64,000 bases of DNA from Kitasatospora sp. MAP5-34 (GCF_029894335.1 NZ_JARXZC010000004.1:269742-333741); one strand, 5' to 3'; shown: positions 45,472 to 58,300, counted from the stretch's first letter. Made by a program: numbers and translations. The notes: generated from the letters alone by a model not told the origin.

Positions 45472-47304
45472 TCAGACTAGGCTGTCCCGCCAGGTCCGGT
45501 GGAGGTCGGCGAAGCGGCCCTGGCCGCTGATCAGGTCGGCGGGGGTGCCGTCCTCGACGATCAGGCCCTCTTCCATCACCAGGACGCGGTCGGCGATCTC
45601 CACGGTGGAGAGCCGGTGGGCGATGATCACGGCCGTCCGTCCGGCCAGCACGGTACGCATGGCGCGCTGCACCGCCTGCTCGCCGGGGACGTCCAGTGAG
45701 GAGGTCGCCTCGTCCAGGATCAGCACCGCCGGGTCGGCGAGCAGGGCGCGGGCGAAGGCCACCAGTTGGCGCTGGCCGGCCGAGATCCGGCCGCCGCGCT
45801 TGCGGACGTCGGTGTCGAAGCCGTCCGGCAGCGCCATGATGAAGTCGTACGCGCCGATCTCGCGGGCCGCCCGTTCGATGTCCGCGCGGGAGGCGTCCGG
45901 CCGGCCGATGCCGATGTTCTCGGCGACCGTCCCGGAGAAGAGGAACGACTCCTGGGTGACCATCACCACCGAGCGCCGCAGCTCGGCGTTGGAGAGTTCC
46001 CGCAGGTCGACGCCGTCGAGGGTGACCCGGCCGCTGGTCGGGTCGTAGAACCGGGCCAGCAGTTTGGCCAGCGTGGACTTGCCCGCGCCGGTCGCGCCGA
46101 CCACGGCGGTGGTCCGTCCGGCGGGCAGCACCAGGTCGAAGGCGGGCAGCACCTCCTTGCCCGTCCGGTACGCGAACCGCGTACCGATGAACGCGACCTC
46201 GCGGCCCTTGCTACCAAGAGCGGGCAACGAGACCGGCGCGGCCGGTTCGGCGACGGTCGGCTCGTGGGCGAGCAGGCCGGCCATCTTCTCCAGGGCGGCG
46301 GCGGCCGACTGGTAGCTGTTCAGGAACATCGCCAGCTGGTCGATCGGGTCGTAGAGCCGCCGGAGGTAGAGCACGAAGGCGGTGAGCACGCCGAGTTGCA
46401 GGCTGCCCTCGGTGACCAGGACGGCGCCCAGCAGCACCACGCCGGTGATCCAGATGTTGGCGGTGGCCCGGGAGAGGCCGACGTACCGGGCCATCTCCAG
46501 CAGGCCGTCGGCGGTGGCGGTGGCCGACCGCCGGTTCGAGGCGTCGAAGGTGGCGTCGTTGGCGGCCTCGCGGCGGAACGCCTGTACCGGGCGGATGCCG
46601 TTCATGGTCTCGGTGAACTTGACGATCACCGAGGCGACGGCCGTCCGCGAGCGCCGGTAGACCCGCAGCGAGCGGCGCCGGAAGGAGCGGATGACCAGGT
46701 ACATCGGCAGGAAGGAGACCAGCGCGACGAGCCCGAGCCGCCAGTCCATCACCAGCAGCAGGACGGAGATGTAACAGACCGACAGGATCACCGTGAGGAG
46801 TTCCTGCAGGCCCTCGTTGAGCAGCTCGCGCAGCGCGTCCACGTCGCTGGTGGCCCGCGAGATGATCCGGCCCGAGGTGTAGCGCTCGTGGAAGTCCAGG
46901 CTGAGCCGCTGGGCGTGCTGGAAGATCCGGCCGCGCAGGTCGACCAGGATGTCCTGGTTGATCAGCGCGCTGAGCCGGATGAACGCGCGTTGCAGCACCG
47001 TGCTGAGCGCGGCGCAGCCGAGGTACGCCGCCGTCACCGCGATCAGCGGGCCGCTGTCGTGGTCGCGCAGCGCCGGGATGCCCCGGTCCATCGCGATGGC
47101 GACCAGCAGCGGGCCGGACTGCAGCGCCGCCTGCTGGATCATGATCACCAGCATGGCGAAGGCGATCCGGCGCTTGTGCGGGCCGAGCAGCTGGCCGAGC
47201 AGGGCCCGGGCGGCGCCGGGTGGGACGGGTATGTCCTCGTCCTCCGCCGTCGTGAGGGTCGGCTCCTCGGTGTCAACAGACGGTTCGAGCGTAGTGGTGG
47301 TCAT
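45472..47304 (-). CDS. ABC exporter half-transporter, canonical-Glu subunit
   Basis: 610 residues. Six-helix exporter domain (about 45-340), then NBD (about 370-610) with Walker A VVGATGAGKSTLAKLL, Q-loop VMVTQESFLF, signature RISAGQRQLVAFARA, Walker B with catalytic Glu LILDEATSSLD and H-loop IIAHRLSTV. The signature is degenerate (ISAGQ in place of LSGGQ) while the catalytic Glu is intact. It pairs with the upstream subunit, with which it overlaps by 4 bases (ATGA), as a heterodimeric type IV exporter. Substrate unknown; families like this export drugs, lipids or peptides. Confidence 0.92.
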   Translation of the reverse strand: MTTTTLEPSVDTEEPTLTTAEDEDIPVPPGAARALLGQLLGPHKRRIAFAMLVIMIQQAALQSGPLLVAIAMDRGIPALRDHDSGPLIAVTAAYLGCAALSTVLQRAFIRLSALINQDILVDLRGRIFQHAQRLSLDFHERYTSGRIISRATSDVDALRELLNEGLQELLTVILSVCYISVLLLVMDWRLGLVALVSFLPMYLVIRSFRRRSLRVYRRSRTAVASVIVKFTETMNGIRPVQAFRREAANDATFDASNRRSATATADGLLEMARYVGLSRATANIWITGVVLLGAVLVTEGSLQLGVLTAFVLYLRRLYDPIDQLAMFLNSYQSAAAALEKMAGLLAHEPTVAEPAAPVSLPALGSKGREVAFIGTRFAYRTGKEVLPAFDLVLPAGRTTAVVGATGAGKSTLAKLLARFYDPTSGRVTLDGVDLRELSNAELRRSVVMVTQESFLFSGTVAENIGIGRPDASRADIERAAREIGAYDFIMALPDGFDTDVRKRGGRISAGQRQLVAFARALLADPAVLILDEATSSLDVPGEQAVQRAMRTVLAGRTAVIIAHRLSTVEIADRVLVMEEGLIVEDGTPADLISGQGRFADLHRTWRDSLV

Positions 47305-49226
47305 CGCGCGGGGCTCCCTTCGAGCGCGGGGGCGTCGAGCACGGGATCAGCGGCCTCGCCCGTCATCAGCTCGCGGTAGACCGGGGAGGTCTTCAGCAGC
47401 TCGTGGTGGGTGCCGACGGCCGTGATCCGGCCGTCGTCGAGGACGGCGACCCGGTCCGCGAGCAGTACGGTGCTCGGGCGGTGGGCGACCACCAGGGCGG
47501 TGGTGGAGCCGAGGACCTGACGCAGCGCCTGCTCGACCAGCGCCTCGGTGTGTACGTCGAGGGCGGAGAGCGGGTCGTCCAGCACCAGGAAGCCGGGCTC
47601 GCCGACCACCGCGCGGGCCAGCGCGAGGCGCTGCCGCTGGCCGCCGGAGAGGCTGAGGCCCTGCTCGCCGACCTCGGTGTCGACGCCGGCGGGCAGCTTC
47701 TCGACGAAGCCGGCCTGCGCGGTGCGCAGCGCGGCCGAGAGCTGCTCCGGGGTGGCGTCAGGGGCGCCCATCAGGACGTTCTCCCGGATGGAGGCGGAGA
47801 ACAGGGTGGGTTCCTCGAAGGCGGTCGCGACGAGTTCGCGCAGCCGCTGCCGGGGGATGTCCCGCAGATCGCGGCCGTCCAGGGTGATCGAGCCGCCGGT
47901 GGCCTCGTACAGCCGGGGCAGCAGCGCCGTCAGCGTGGTCTTGCCGCTGCCCGTGGCGCCGACCAGGGCCATCGTCTCGCCGCGCCGGATGTGCAGGTCG
48001 ATGCCGCGCAGCATGTCGGGCGTGTCGGTGGGGGCGTCCGGGTAGCGGAACCTGACGCCGCTGAACCGGATGCCCTCGTCCGCGAGCACGGCCCGGCCGG
48101 TCGGGCGCTCGACGTCCTCGGGTTCGTCCATCACCTCGAAGAACCGGTCCGTCGCGGTGGCGGCCTCGTTGGCGTACGCGAGCAGCCAGCCGAGCGACTC
48201 GACCGGCCAGCGCAGGGCGAGCGCGGTGGAGAGGAAGGCGACCAGGGTGCCGGTGGTCAGCTGGTCGTGGGCGACCAGGACGGCGCCGACGGCGAGCGCG
48301 CAGCCGAGCGCGATCTCGGGCAGGCCGACGATCACCGCCCAGAGGTTGGCGAGCAGCCGGGCCTTGCCGAGTTCGGTCTCGCGCAGTTCGCGGGTCTGCT
48401 GCCGGTAGCGCTCGGCCATCGTCCGGTGCCGGCCGAAGGCCTTGAGGACGCGGATGCCGAGGATGGACTCCTCGATCACGGTGGCGAGGTCGCCGGTCTG
48501 GTCCTGGGCTCGGCGGGCGGCCTTCGAGTAGCCGCTCTCGAAGTGCCGGGTGATCAGCACCAGCGGGACGGCGGGCGTCAGGGTGATCAGGCCGAGCCGC
48601 CAGTCCAGTACGAACATCATCACCGAGCCGGTCGCGAAGACCAGCGAGTTGACGATCAGGAAGACCAGCGGGAAGGCCAGGAAGAGCCGCATGGTGAACA
48701 TGTCGGAGGTGGCCCGGGAGAGCAGCTGACCGGACGGCCAGCGGTCGTGGAACGAGACCGGCAGCCGTTGCAGCTTGGCGAAGAGGTCACCGCGCATCCG
48801 GCTCTCGACCCCGGCGAGCGGGCGGGCCACCAGCATCCGGCGGGCCGCGAACAGGCCCGCCTCGATCAGTCCGAGCAGCAGGAGCAGCCCGGCGAGCGGC
48901 CAGAGCCCGGCGTAGTCGTGGTGGGCGATCGGCCCGTCCACGATCGAGCGCAGCACCAGCGGAACGAGCAGCACACTGCCCGAGGCGATCGCGGCGCACA
49001 GCGTCGAGGCCGCGAGCCGCCAGCGCACCGCGCGCGCGTACGGCCCCAGGCGCAGCAGTGAGCGCACCGTGGACCGTCGGGGAGATGGTGACGGTGCGTC
49101 AGGTGCGTCAGATGTGCCGGGTTCGTCCGGCGTGTCGGGCGCGTCGGATCTGTCGGATCTGTCGGTGGACGGATCCTGTGGGTCCGCCGGGGTGGGCGGT
49201 GCGGTGGTCATCGGGTTCTCGTCCAT
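47301..49226 (-). CDS. ABC exporter half-transporter, degenerate-Walker-B subunit
   Basis: 641 residues. A disordered Asp/Pro/Ser-rich N-terminal tail of about 55 residues precedes six helices (about 80-360) and the NBD (about 395-625). The NBD has Walker A LVGATGSGKTTLTALL, signature LSLSGGQRQRLALARA and Walker B LVLDDPLSALD. Asp replaces the catalytic Glu, so its own site hydrolyses poorly, while it contributes the intact LSGGQ to the partner's site. TACGCT lies 7 bases before the ATG at 49226 and there is no ribosome site, suggesting a leaderless start; a second ATG five codons later is possible. It follows glgX after 43 bases. Confidence 0.9.
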   Translation of the reverse strand: MDENPMTTAPPTPADPQDPSTDRSDRSDAPDTPDEPGTSDAPDAPSPSPRRSTVRSLLRLGPYARAVRWRLAASTLCAAIASGSVLLVPLVLRSIVDGPIAHHDYAGLWPLAGLLLLLGLIEAGLFAARRMLVARPLAGVESRMRGDLFAKLQRLPVSFHDRWPSGQLLSRATSDMFTMRLFLAFPLVFLIVNSLVFATGSVMMFVLDWRLGLITLTPAVPLVLITRHFESGYSKAARRAQDQTGDLATVIEESILGIRVLKAFGRHRTMAERYRQQTRELRETELGKARLLANLWAVIVGLPEIALGCALAVGAVLVAHDQLTTGTLVAFLSTALALRWPVESLGWLLAYANEAATATDRFFEVMDEPEDVERPTGRAVLADEGIRFSGVRFRYPDAPTDTPDMLRGIDLHIRRGETMALVGATGSGKTTLTALLPRLYEATGGSITLDGRDLRDIPRQRLRELVATAFEEPTLFSASIRENVLMGAPDATPEQLSAALRTAQAGFVEKLPAGVDTEVGEQGLSLSGGQRQRLALARAVVGEPGFLVLDDPLSALDVHTEALVEQALRQVLGSTTALVVAHRPSTVLLADRVAVLDDGRITAVGTHHELLKTSPVYRELMTGEAADPVLDAPALEGSPAR

Positions 49227-49269
49227 CGCGGAGAGCGTAGGCCGGGAGCCGGTCATTTCTCATCCGGTT

Positions 49270-51504
<2,235 letters not shown>

Positions 51505-51723
51505 CGACCGCATCCTCCCAGCGCGGGGAGTCCCTTTCCCCGCTTCCCTCTTGTTCCCTGATCGGATGCCGCTGTCACGTGATCGATCATCTTGTGACGG
51601 ACTGTGAACGATTCTCTGCGTCGGAGCGCCTTTCCGACGGCTTCTGTGTGAACTTGCTCGTCCGTGTCCGGCGGCGGGCGTGGTCGTTATGCCCGGGACG
51701 GACAACTGAGGCGGAGGGCCGGA

Positions 51724-52926
51724 ATGTACCCAGGAGCAGGAGTCTGGGCTCGGCGGGTGACGGTCCTCGGGTTGTGCCTGCTCACCGCCTGCTCGGCCGC
51801 ACGGTCGGCTGCGCCCAGCGGTGACGTCGTGGCGAGCCCGCCAGTCTCCGCCGCCGTGATCACCGCGACCCCGAAGGACGGCACCCAGGAGGTCGCCGCC
51901 GAGGACCCGGTCAAGGTGGCCGTGGCCCAGGGCAAGCTGGTCTCCGTCCGGCTCGCCGACGACAAGGGCGGCGTGCTCACCGGGAAGATCAGCCCTGACG
52001 GCACCTCCTGGGCCCCGGACGGCAAGCTGCAGCTCGCCACCCCGTACACCCTGGACACCGTCGCCGTGGACGCGGCCGGCCTCCGGGCCGCCCAGCACTC
52101 GGCGTTCGCGACCCTGACCCCCGCCCACACCTTCGCCGCCTTCTTCACCCCCGAGGACGGCAGCACGGTCGGCGTCGGCATGCCCGTCTCGCTGCGCTTC
52201 ACCCGCCCGATCGCCGACCGGGCCGCCGTGGAGAAGGGCGTCACCGTCACCGCCGACCCGCCCGTCCCCGTCGTCGGCCACTGGTTCGGCAACCAGCGCC
52301 TCGACCTCCGCCCGGAGAAGTACTGGGCGGCGGGCACCAAGGTCTCGCTGGTGCTGCGCCTCAAGGACGTCCAGGGCGCACCCGGCGACTACGGCACCCA
52401 GGAGAAGGACGTCCACTTCACCGTGGGCCGGTCCCAGATCAGCGTGGTGGACCTCGACGCCCACACCATGTCCGTACGGCAGGACGGGCGGAACATCCGC
52501 ACCCTGCGGATCTCGGGCGGCAGCCCCGACCACAGCACCTACCTCGGCGCGATGGTCATCTCGGAGAAGTACGAGGTGACCCGGATGAACTCGCAGACGG
52601 TCGGGATGGGCGACGAGTACGACATCAAGGACGTCCCGCACGCGATGCGGCTGACCAGCTCCGGCACCTTCGTGCACGGCAACTACTGGGCCGACCGCGC
52701 CATCTTCGGCACCGCCAACACCAGCCACGGCTGCATCGGCCTGGCGGACGACAAGGGCGGCGCCCCGGACAGCCCGGCGGGCTGGTTCTTCGACAACTCG
52801 ATCATCGGCGACGTGGTCGACGTCCGGGGCGAGGACGGCGACGCCGTGCCGCCCGACAACGGCCTGAACGGCTGGAACCTGAGCTGGTCCCAGTGGGTGC
52901 ACGGCAGTGCCCTCGCCGCCCGCTGA
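51724..52926 (+). CDS. L,D-transpeptidase lipoprotein, copy 1
   Basis: 400 residues. Lipobox LLTAC with Cys at residue 23 after a hydrophobic stretch (VTVLGLCLLTAC), so it is anchored in the outer leaflet of the membrane. Two Ig-like domains (about 45-245) precede the YkuD catalytic domain (about 250-375) with FVHGNYW and the active-site SHGCIGL. It forms 3-3 cross-links in peptidoglycan. The C-terminal extension (GLNGWNLSWSQW) resembles that of mycobacterial LdtMt2-type enzymes. The ATG at 51724 follows GGAGGG. A paralogue follows at 53284. Confidence 0.93.
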   Translation: MYPGAGVWARRVTVLGLCLLTACSAARSAAPSGDVVASPPVSAAVITATPKDGTQEVAAEDPVKVAVAQGKLVSVRLADDKGGVLTGKISPDGTSWAPDGKLQLATPYTLDTVAVDAAGLRAAQHSAFATLTPAHTFAAFFTPEDGSTVGVGMPVSLRFTRPIADRAAVEKGVTVTADPPVPVVGHWFGNQRLDLRPEKYWAAGTKVSLVLRLKDVQGAPGDYGTQEKDVHFTVGRSQISVVDLDAHTMSVRQDGRNIRTLRISGGSPDHSTYLGAMVISEKYEVTRMNSQTVGMGDEYDIKDVPHAMRLTSSGTFVHGNYWADRAIFGTANTSHGCIGLADDKGGAPDSPAGWFFDNSIIGDVVDVRGEDGDAVPPDNGLNGWNLSWSQWVHGSALAAR

Positions 52927-53283
52927 GCCGCTGTATGTGCTACCCACCGTGGTCACCCAGCTTCCACTCACCTTTCACCGACCTCCCGCCGAGGATTCAC
53001 TCATACGGCCCGGTTATCCTGGCGACCCGCGCCGCCAGTGAGATTCGCCAGTGAGATTCCGAGTCCGGTGAGCCCGCGCGGAAGCAGTCTCCGGCCCCGG
53101 TGCGACTGTCCCTGGGTGACGAAACGTTCCTGGCCGGGGACTTCGGACCTGGCCCTGCCCGACCGCTCCCCGCAGGGGTGGCCGGGCCGTTGTCGGTTCG
53201 TGACGGAATCGTCGGGGGCCGGACGCAACTTATTGGTAGGTGTAGGCGTGTATACGGCTGGAACCAGGGATGGGGGAGTACGG
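52927..53283. other. Intergenic region between the two L,D-transpeptidase genes
   Basis: 357 bases. Contains a perfect tandem duplication of 13 bases (GCCAGTGAGATTC) at 53034-53059. Otherwise I see no gene, terminator stem or clear promoter; GTATAC near 53252 could be part of a -10. Confidence 0.5.
53034..53059 (+). repeat. Tandem 13-base repeat
   Basis: Two adjacent exact copies of GCCAGTGAGATTC in the space between the transpeptidase genes. Confidence 0.9.
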
Positions 53284-54507
53284 ATGAAGTCCATGGGCAG
53301 GGCCCTGGCAGCCGGTGTGCTCGGCGGAGCACTGGCACTCACCACCGCGTGCAGCGGTGGCAGCGGGAGCGGCGGGACCGGCGGAGGGTCGGGCAGCGGG
53401 GGTGCGAAGTCCCCGAGTGCCTCCAAGTCGGCCGTCTCGGCGGCAGTGGTGAGCATCGCGCCGGCCAACGGCGCGACGGACGTGAAGCCGAGCGGCGCGC
53501 TGAAGGTTTCGGTGGCGAGCGGGAAGCTCAGCACCGTCACGGTGACGGACAAGGACGGCAAGCCGGTCGCCGGGTCGATATCCGCCGACGGCGCGAGCTG
53601 GCTGCCGACGGGGAACCTGTCGGTCGGCATGCAGTACCAGGTGAGCGCCCAGGCCGCCGACGCCAACGGTGTGGTCGCCGCCTCCACCAGCACCTTCACC
53701 ACCCTCACGCCCACCAAGGACGCCAACCCGCACGGCAACGTGACGGACGGTGAGACGGTCGGCGTCGGGATGATCGTGTCGCTGTCCTTCGACCACGACG
53801 TCAAGGACAAGGCCGCCGTGCTGCAGGGCGTCACCTTCGACACCCCCGGCAACATCCCGGTCAAGGGCCACTGGTTCGGCAGCCGCCGGGTGGACTTCCG
53901 TCCGGAGCAGTACTGGCCGGCCAACTCCAAGGTCACCGTGCACTACCGGCTGAAGAGCGTCGAGGTCGCCCCCGGCATCTACGGCGGGGTGGACGCGGAC
54001 CGGCAGTTCACCATCGGCCGCTCGCAGATCAGCACCGTCGACGCCTCGACGCACGAGATGTCGGTGGTCCGGAACGGCCAGCCGTACGAGACCATCCCGA
54101 TCAGCACCGGCGCCTCCCAGCCCAAGTCCTGGAACGCCTACAACGGCACGATGGTGATCGAGGCCAAGGAGGGCACGGCGACGATGGACTCCTCCACCGT
54201 CCCCGGCCTGCAGGGCGCCGCGTACAAGGAGAAGGTGCCGCACTCGCTCCGGCTCACCGACAGCGGCACGTACGTGCACGGCAACAACTGGTCGTCGCAC
54301 AGCGTCTTCGGGAACACCAACGTCAGCCACGGCTGCGTCGGCCTGGAGGACGCCCCCGGCGACGCGGGCAGCGAGAGCTCCTCGGCCGGCAAGTACTACG
54401 CAGACGCGATGGTTGGTGACGTCGTGACGATCAAGAACTCCGTCGGCGAGCAGGTCAGCCCGGACAACGGCCTCAGCGGCTGGAACATCAACTGGGCCAA
54501 CTGGTAG
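53284..54507 (+). CDS. L,D-transpeptidase lipoprotein, copy 2
   Basis: 407 residues with the same plan as copy 1. Lipobox LTTAC with Cys at residue 23, then a Gly/Ser linker (SGGSGSGGTGGGSGSGG), two Ig-like domains and the YkuD domain with YVHGNNW and SHGCVGL, ending GLSGWNINWANW. Extracellular, membrane-anchored peptidoglycan cross-linking enzyme. Sequence identity to copy 1 is obvious in the catalytic part (VGRSQISVVD versus IGRSQISTVD), so they are tandem paralogues. The ATG follows GGGGGAG. Separate promoters are likely given the 357-base gap. Confidence 0.93.
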   Translation: MKSMGRALAAGVLGGALALTTACSGGSGSGGTGGGSGSGGAKSPSASKSAVSAAVVSIAPANGATDVKPSGALKVSVASGKLSTVTVTDKDGKPVAGSISADGASWLPTGNLSVGMQYQVSAQAADANGVVAASTSTFTTLTPTKDANPHGNVTDGETVGVGMIVSLSFDHDVKDKAAVLQGVTFDTPGNIPVKGHWFGSRRVDFRPEQYWPANSKVTVHYRLKSVEVAPGIYGGVDADRQFTIGRSQISTVDASTHEMSVVRNGQPYETIPISTGASQPKSWNAYNGTMVIEAKEGTATMDSSTVPGLQGAAYKEKVPHSLRLTDSGTYVHGNNWSSHSVFGNTNVSHGCVGLEDAPGDAGSESSSAGKYYADAMVGDVVTIKNSVGEQVSPDNGLSGWNINWANW

Positions 54508-54683
54508 ACCGGCCCGGCCTGCTGACTGCCGCGTGCGGCGGTCGGCGGGCCACCGGGGGGCCGCGTGTGGTGCAGGTGTGGTGCGCCTGGCGAACCCGAC
54601 TTGCAGTTGTCATATGCCAGGTGAATAGTGATCGTTTGGTCATTGTCCGTACGCGGCCGCATGCGTTCCGCAATGATTGGCCC

Positions 54684-55235
54684 ATGGCGGGATGGGGCGA
54701 GGCGGAATGGGCGGCACTTCCTGGGGCCGGGCCGGTGTCCGACGGCTCGCGCAGGGGATGCTCGCTGGTACTGGAGTCGCTGGAGCGGCTGACTCCAACA
54801 GAACTCGAAGAACAGTACTTCGCCCGGTTCTGCGAGGAACTGGCAGCCGAGCACGAGGTGTTCCTGCCCTCCCGCGCCGAGTTCGTCGGCGTGGCCCGCA
54901 GACTGATCCTCGCCGTCCTGCAGAACCTCGGCCTCCACCAGCAACTGGAAGCCGGTGAACTCCTCACCGGCGAACTCATGGGCAACGCCGTCCGCCACAC
55001 CGGCGGCCGCACCGCCGGCCTCCGCCTGGCCCGCCGACCCGGCCGCCTCCGCATCGAGGTCCGCGACTCCTCCCGCGCCCTCCCCTGCCGCATCGTCGCC
55101 GAACCGGGCAACGAGACCGGCTACGGCATGGCCCTCGTCGACGCCCTCTCCGAACGCTGGGGCGCCGACCTGCTGCCCCGGGGCAAGGGCGTCTGGTTCG
55201 AACTCAAGGTCCGCGAACGGGCCTTACCGCTCTGA
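54684..55235 (+). CDS. ATP-binding protein, anti-sigma-factor kinase-like (HATPase_c)
   Basis: 183 residues from the chosen start. The first about 60 residues are a helical segment (LTPTELEEQYFARFCEELAAEHEV). Next comes a GHKL ATPase domain with N-box GELLTGELMGNAVRHTGG, G1-like IEVRDSSRALP and G2 NETGYGMALVDALSERWG. Streptomyces has dozens of such RsbW/SpoIIAB-like single-domain proteins; partners are generally anti-anti-sigma factors or phosphatases, none of which is adjacent. The start is uncertain: the frame is open to 54567 and no candidate has a good ribosome site. Confidence 0.85.
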   Translation: MAGWGEAEWAALPGAGPVSDGSRRGCSLVLESLERLTPTELEEQYFARFCEELAAEHEVFLPSRAEFVGVARRLILAVLQNLGLHQQLEAGELLTGELMGNAVRHTGGRTAGLRLARRPGRLRIEVRDSSRALPCRIVAEPGNETGYGMALVDALSERWGADLLPRGKGVWFELKVRERALPL

Positions 55236-55275
55236 GGATCGTCCTGATCCGCTGCGGGCTACGCAGCCTGGGCTC

Positions 55276-55307
55276 CGCCCCGCCAGGTCCGCAGACCCGG
55301 CGGGGCG
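55276..55307. terminator. Hairpin between convergent genes
   Basis: CGCCCCGCC/GGCGGGGCG 9-base stem with an inner GGT/ACC pair and a 6-base loop, between the ATPase stop (55235) and the nuclease stop (55371). Confidence 0.7.
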
Positions 55308-55370
55308 AAACCCGACCAGCAGCGTCCGGCCCGGCCGCAGCATCGGCGCCGGGTCGGAACTGAGCTTCCG

Positions 55371-58300
55371 TCAGGAGTCCGTGAACCCGTAGGAGGTTGC
55401 CGCCGAGCGGTTGCCCGAGGGGTCGACGGCCACCACCGACAGGGTGTGCGTCCCCGCCGTCAGGCCGTGCAGCTGGATGTCCAGGCTGTTGTGCCAGGCG
55501 TCCAGGCTGACCGGCGCGCCCGCTCCGTCCAACGTGTACTCGAAGGACGCCACCCGGCCGCGGTTGTCCGAGGAGCGCAGTGTGAACCGCGCGTCGGGGC
55601 CGCTGACGGTGGCCGGAGCGGGGTTGGCCAGGTTCGCGGTGCCGTTGCCGTCGACCAGCAGGCTGCCGTCGGCCCAGTGGTAGAACATCTTCGCGCCCTG
55701 GGCCGGGCCGTAGATGGTCCCCTGGGCGACGTCCATCACGTCCGACAGGTCGCCGGCTGCCTTCACCGGGATCGAGGGGCCAAAGCCGTGGGCATTGGGG
55801 TCGAGGGGGTTGCCGGTGCCGGGGTAGAGGAAGGCGCTGCCCGCGTTCCAGCGGACCAGTAGGTCGTCCTTGCCGTCGCCGTTGAAGTCGCCGGCCGTGA
55901 TGGTCCGCGCATCGCTCCAGCCCCCGGCCGACCTGACAGTGACCGGGTTCCCGAAGGCGCCACCGGTGTTCTGGTAGAGGACGACCGAGCCGTCACCGTA
56001 GCGGATGACCAGGTCGGAGAGCGGGCCGCCGAAGAAGTGGCCGGCCACCACATCGAGGGCGTTCTGCCAGTTGCTGCTGGACAGGCCCGGGACGCCTGCG
56101 GGGGCGGCGAGCGGTTGGGTGCTGATCGGGTAGATGCCGGCGCTGCCGCTCGTCTTGTCGCGCGCCAGCAGGCCCAGCGAACCGTCGGAGGCGAAGTTGC
56201 CGACCGTCAGGGTGCTCGCCCAGTCGAAGGCGTGGTGGTCGACGCCCCCGATGTTCTGGGGCGGACCCCCGAGCTCCTGGCCGGAGCCGAACTGGCCGTT
56301 GCCGCTGCCGTACTTGAGAACGGTCGCGCCCGGAGACTGGCGGGTGATCAGATCAGTCTTGCCGTCCTTGTTGACATCGGCGGCCAGCACGTCGGCGGTG
56401 TTGGTCCAGACACCCGGAGAGGCCGACTTCAGCACGCTGGGCGCGCCGAACAAGACCGGGGCGGTGCCCGGCGTGGAGGGTAGGAACTCGGTCTGACCGG
56501 CTCCCGGGGCCTTGTCGTCGTACTGGCTCATCCAGTGCAGGACGACGTCGTCCTTGCCGTCCCGGTTGAAGTCGCCGGCGGTGATGTCCTCGACGGCCTT
56601 CCAGCTGAACGTGCTCTGGTGGGCGAACCCGCTCCAGTTGCGGCCGTCGGTCACCTGGGTGCCCTGCGACTGGTAGATCCCGCCGGGGATACCCAGGTAG
56701 AACGTGATCGAGCCGTCGGCGCCGCGCAGCAGCAGATCGGCGATGCCGTCGCCGTTGAAGTCGCCCGTGGTGAGATCGACCACGGTGTTCGGCATGGCGA
56801 ACCCGGGCCGCTCAAGCGTCGAGGGCGTGCCGACCGAGTAGCTGCCATCTGCGGCCCGGCTGACCTGGCTGGCGGTGATGCTGCCATCACTCCAGCGGAT
56901 CACCACATCGGAGTTCGGGCCGCCGAACACGTTGCCGGTGGTGACGTCCAGAGCTTTGAGCGAGGACGTGGTGTCCAGGGTGCTTGGCCAGGACCCCGGA
57001 GGCAGCAGCGGGACGGAGCCTCCGAGCTTGCCGGTGCCGTCGTTCGGGTACAGGTAGACCCGGCCGTTGTTCCAGCGGACCAGCAGGTCGGCCTTGTGGT
57101 CGTTGTGGCCGTCGCCGTTGAAGTAGCCGGCGGTGACGCCGGCGGCGTCGTACCAGCCGTTGGCCCGCGAGACCAGCTGTTGCCCGGTGCCGAACGTCCC
57201 GTCGCCCAGGCCTGGGTAGCGCATGACACTGCCGTCGGCGTAGCGCAGCACCATGTCCGCGGTGCCGCTGCCGGTGAAGTCGCCGGCGGTGCGGTCGACG
57301 GCGTTGGCCCAGTCGTTGCCGGTGCCGATGGTGGCGGGATTGTTGAAGACCTGCGGCGCGGACGGGGCCTGGGTGTTGGGGTTCCAGTTCAGCGTGGCGC
57401 GGTACATCAGGTGGTCCTGGTAGGTGATGTCCTGGCCGCTGTACGTCAGCATGGTGGTGTCCGCCTGCGCCGTGGTGAAGTCGGCGCTGCTGCTGAAGAT
57501 GTAGTCGAACTTCCGCGCCGGGTCGGTCACCGTGCCGGTCTGGTCGGTCTGGTTCAGCGTGGTCATCTCACCGGAACGGCAGTTGGCGAGCTGGCGGCAG
57601 GCCGGGGAGAAGTAGGCCCGGTTCCCCTGCTCTGCCTCGGTGAAGGTGCCGTTGCCGTCCTGCGCCGAGTAGAGCAGGCCGAGGTTGGGGTCGGTCGGGT
57701 CGGCGTTGAAGTCACCCGCGAACACGGTCGGCCGGCTCACGCCGCCCCAGTACTGCATGCGGTTGATGGCCTGCGGCAGCCCCTGGGCCTTGAGCCCGCC
57801 GACGCCGCCGTCCAGGTGTGCGGTGCAGGTCTGATAGGGCTGGCCGCTGTCCGTGGCCTCGGCGCAGATCAGCGGTCGGGGCTCGACCGCGGGATCCGCG
57901 GGCTTCAGCACCTGGTCGTTGAAGGTCGGGGATTCGGTGTTCTTGACCAGCATCCCGGCCCCGAAGGCCGTGGTGTCAGTGAATTGGGGGTCAGTCGGGG
58001 TGGAGTCGTACACCCACTTCTGGCACCCGGTCTGGCCGGCCGCGAGCGTCTCGGCCTTCAGGTAGTGGAAGGTGTAGCCCGGCAGCGCGGCCGCCAGCGA
58101 CTGGCCCTGCCCCATGCAGAGTTCCTGCAGGTCGACCACGTCCGCGTCGTAGCTCGTGACCGCGCTCTTCAGCGTGGCCGTCCACTGCGCAAGTGTGAGG
58201 CCGTAGCGCGAATGGCACAGCGACTGCCCGCAGGTGTTGAAGGTCACCACCTTCAGCGGCGGCGGTGTGGTGGCGGCCTGAGCGGTTGCCCCGCCCCAGT

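Noticed and set aside
47403..49061. 552-codon plus-strand frame over the ABC exporter gene
   Set aside because: Gln/Gly/Arg-rich shadow translation; the minus strand has full ABC motifs.
51560..51610. GTCAC...GTGAC inverted repeat upstream of the first L,D-transpeptidase gene as a CRP-type site
   Set aside because: Spacing and half-sites do not fit the CRP consensus well enough.
51505..52971. Upstream extension of the glgX frame giving a 1233-residue protein
   Set aside because: The extra part is antisense to the L,D-transpeptidase gene and glgX has a good start and ribosome site at 51504.
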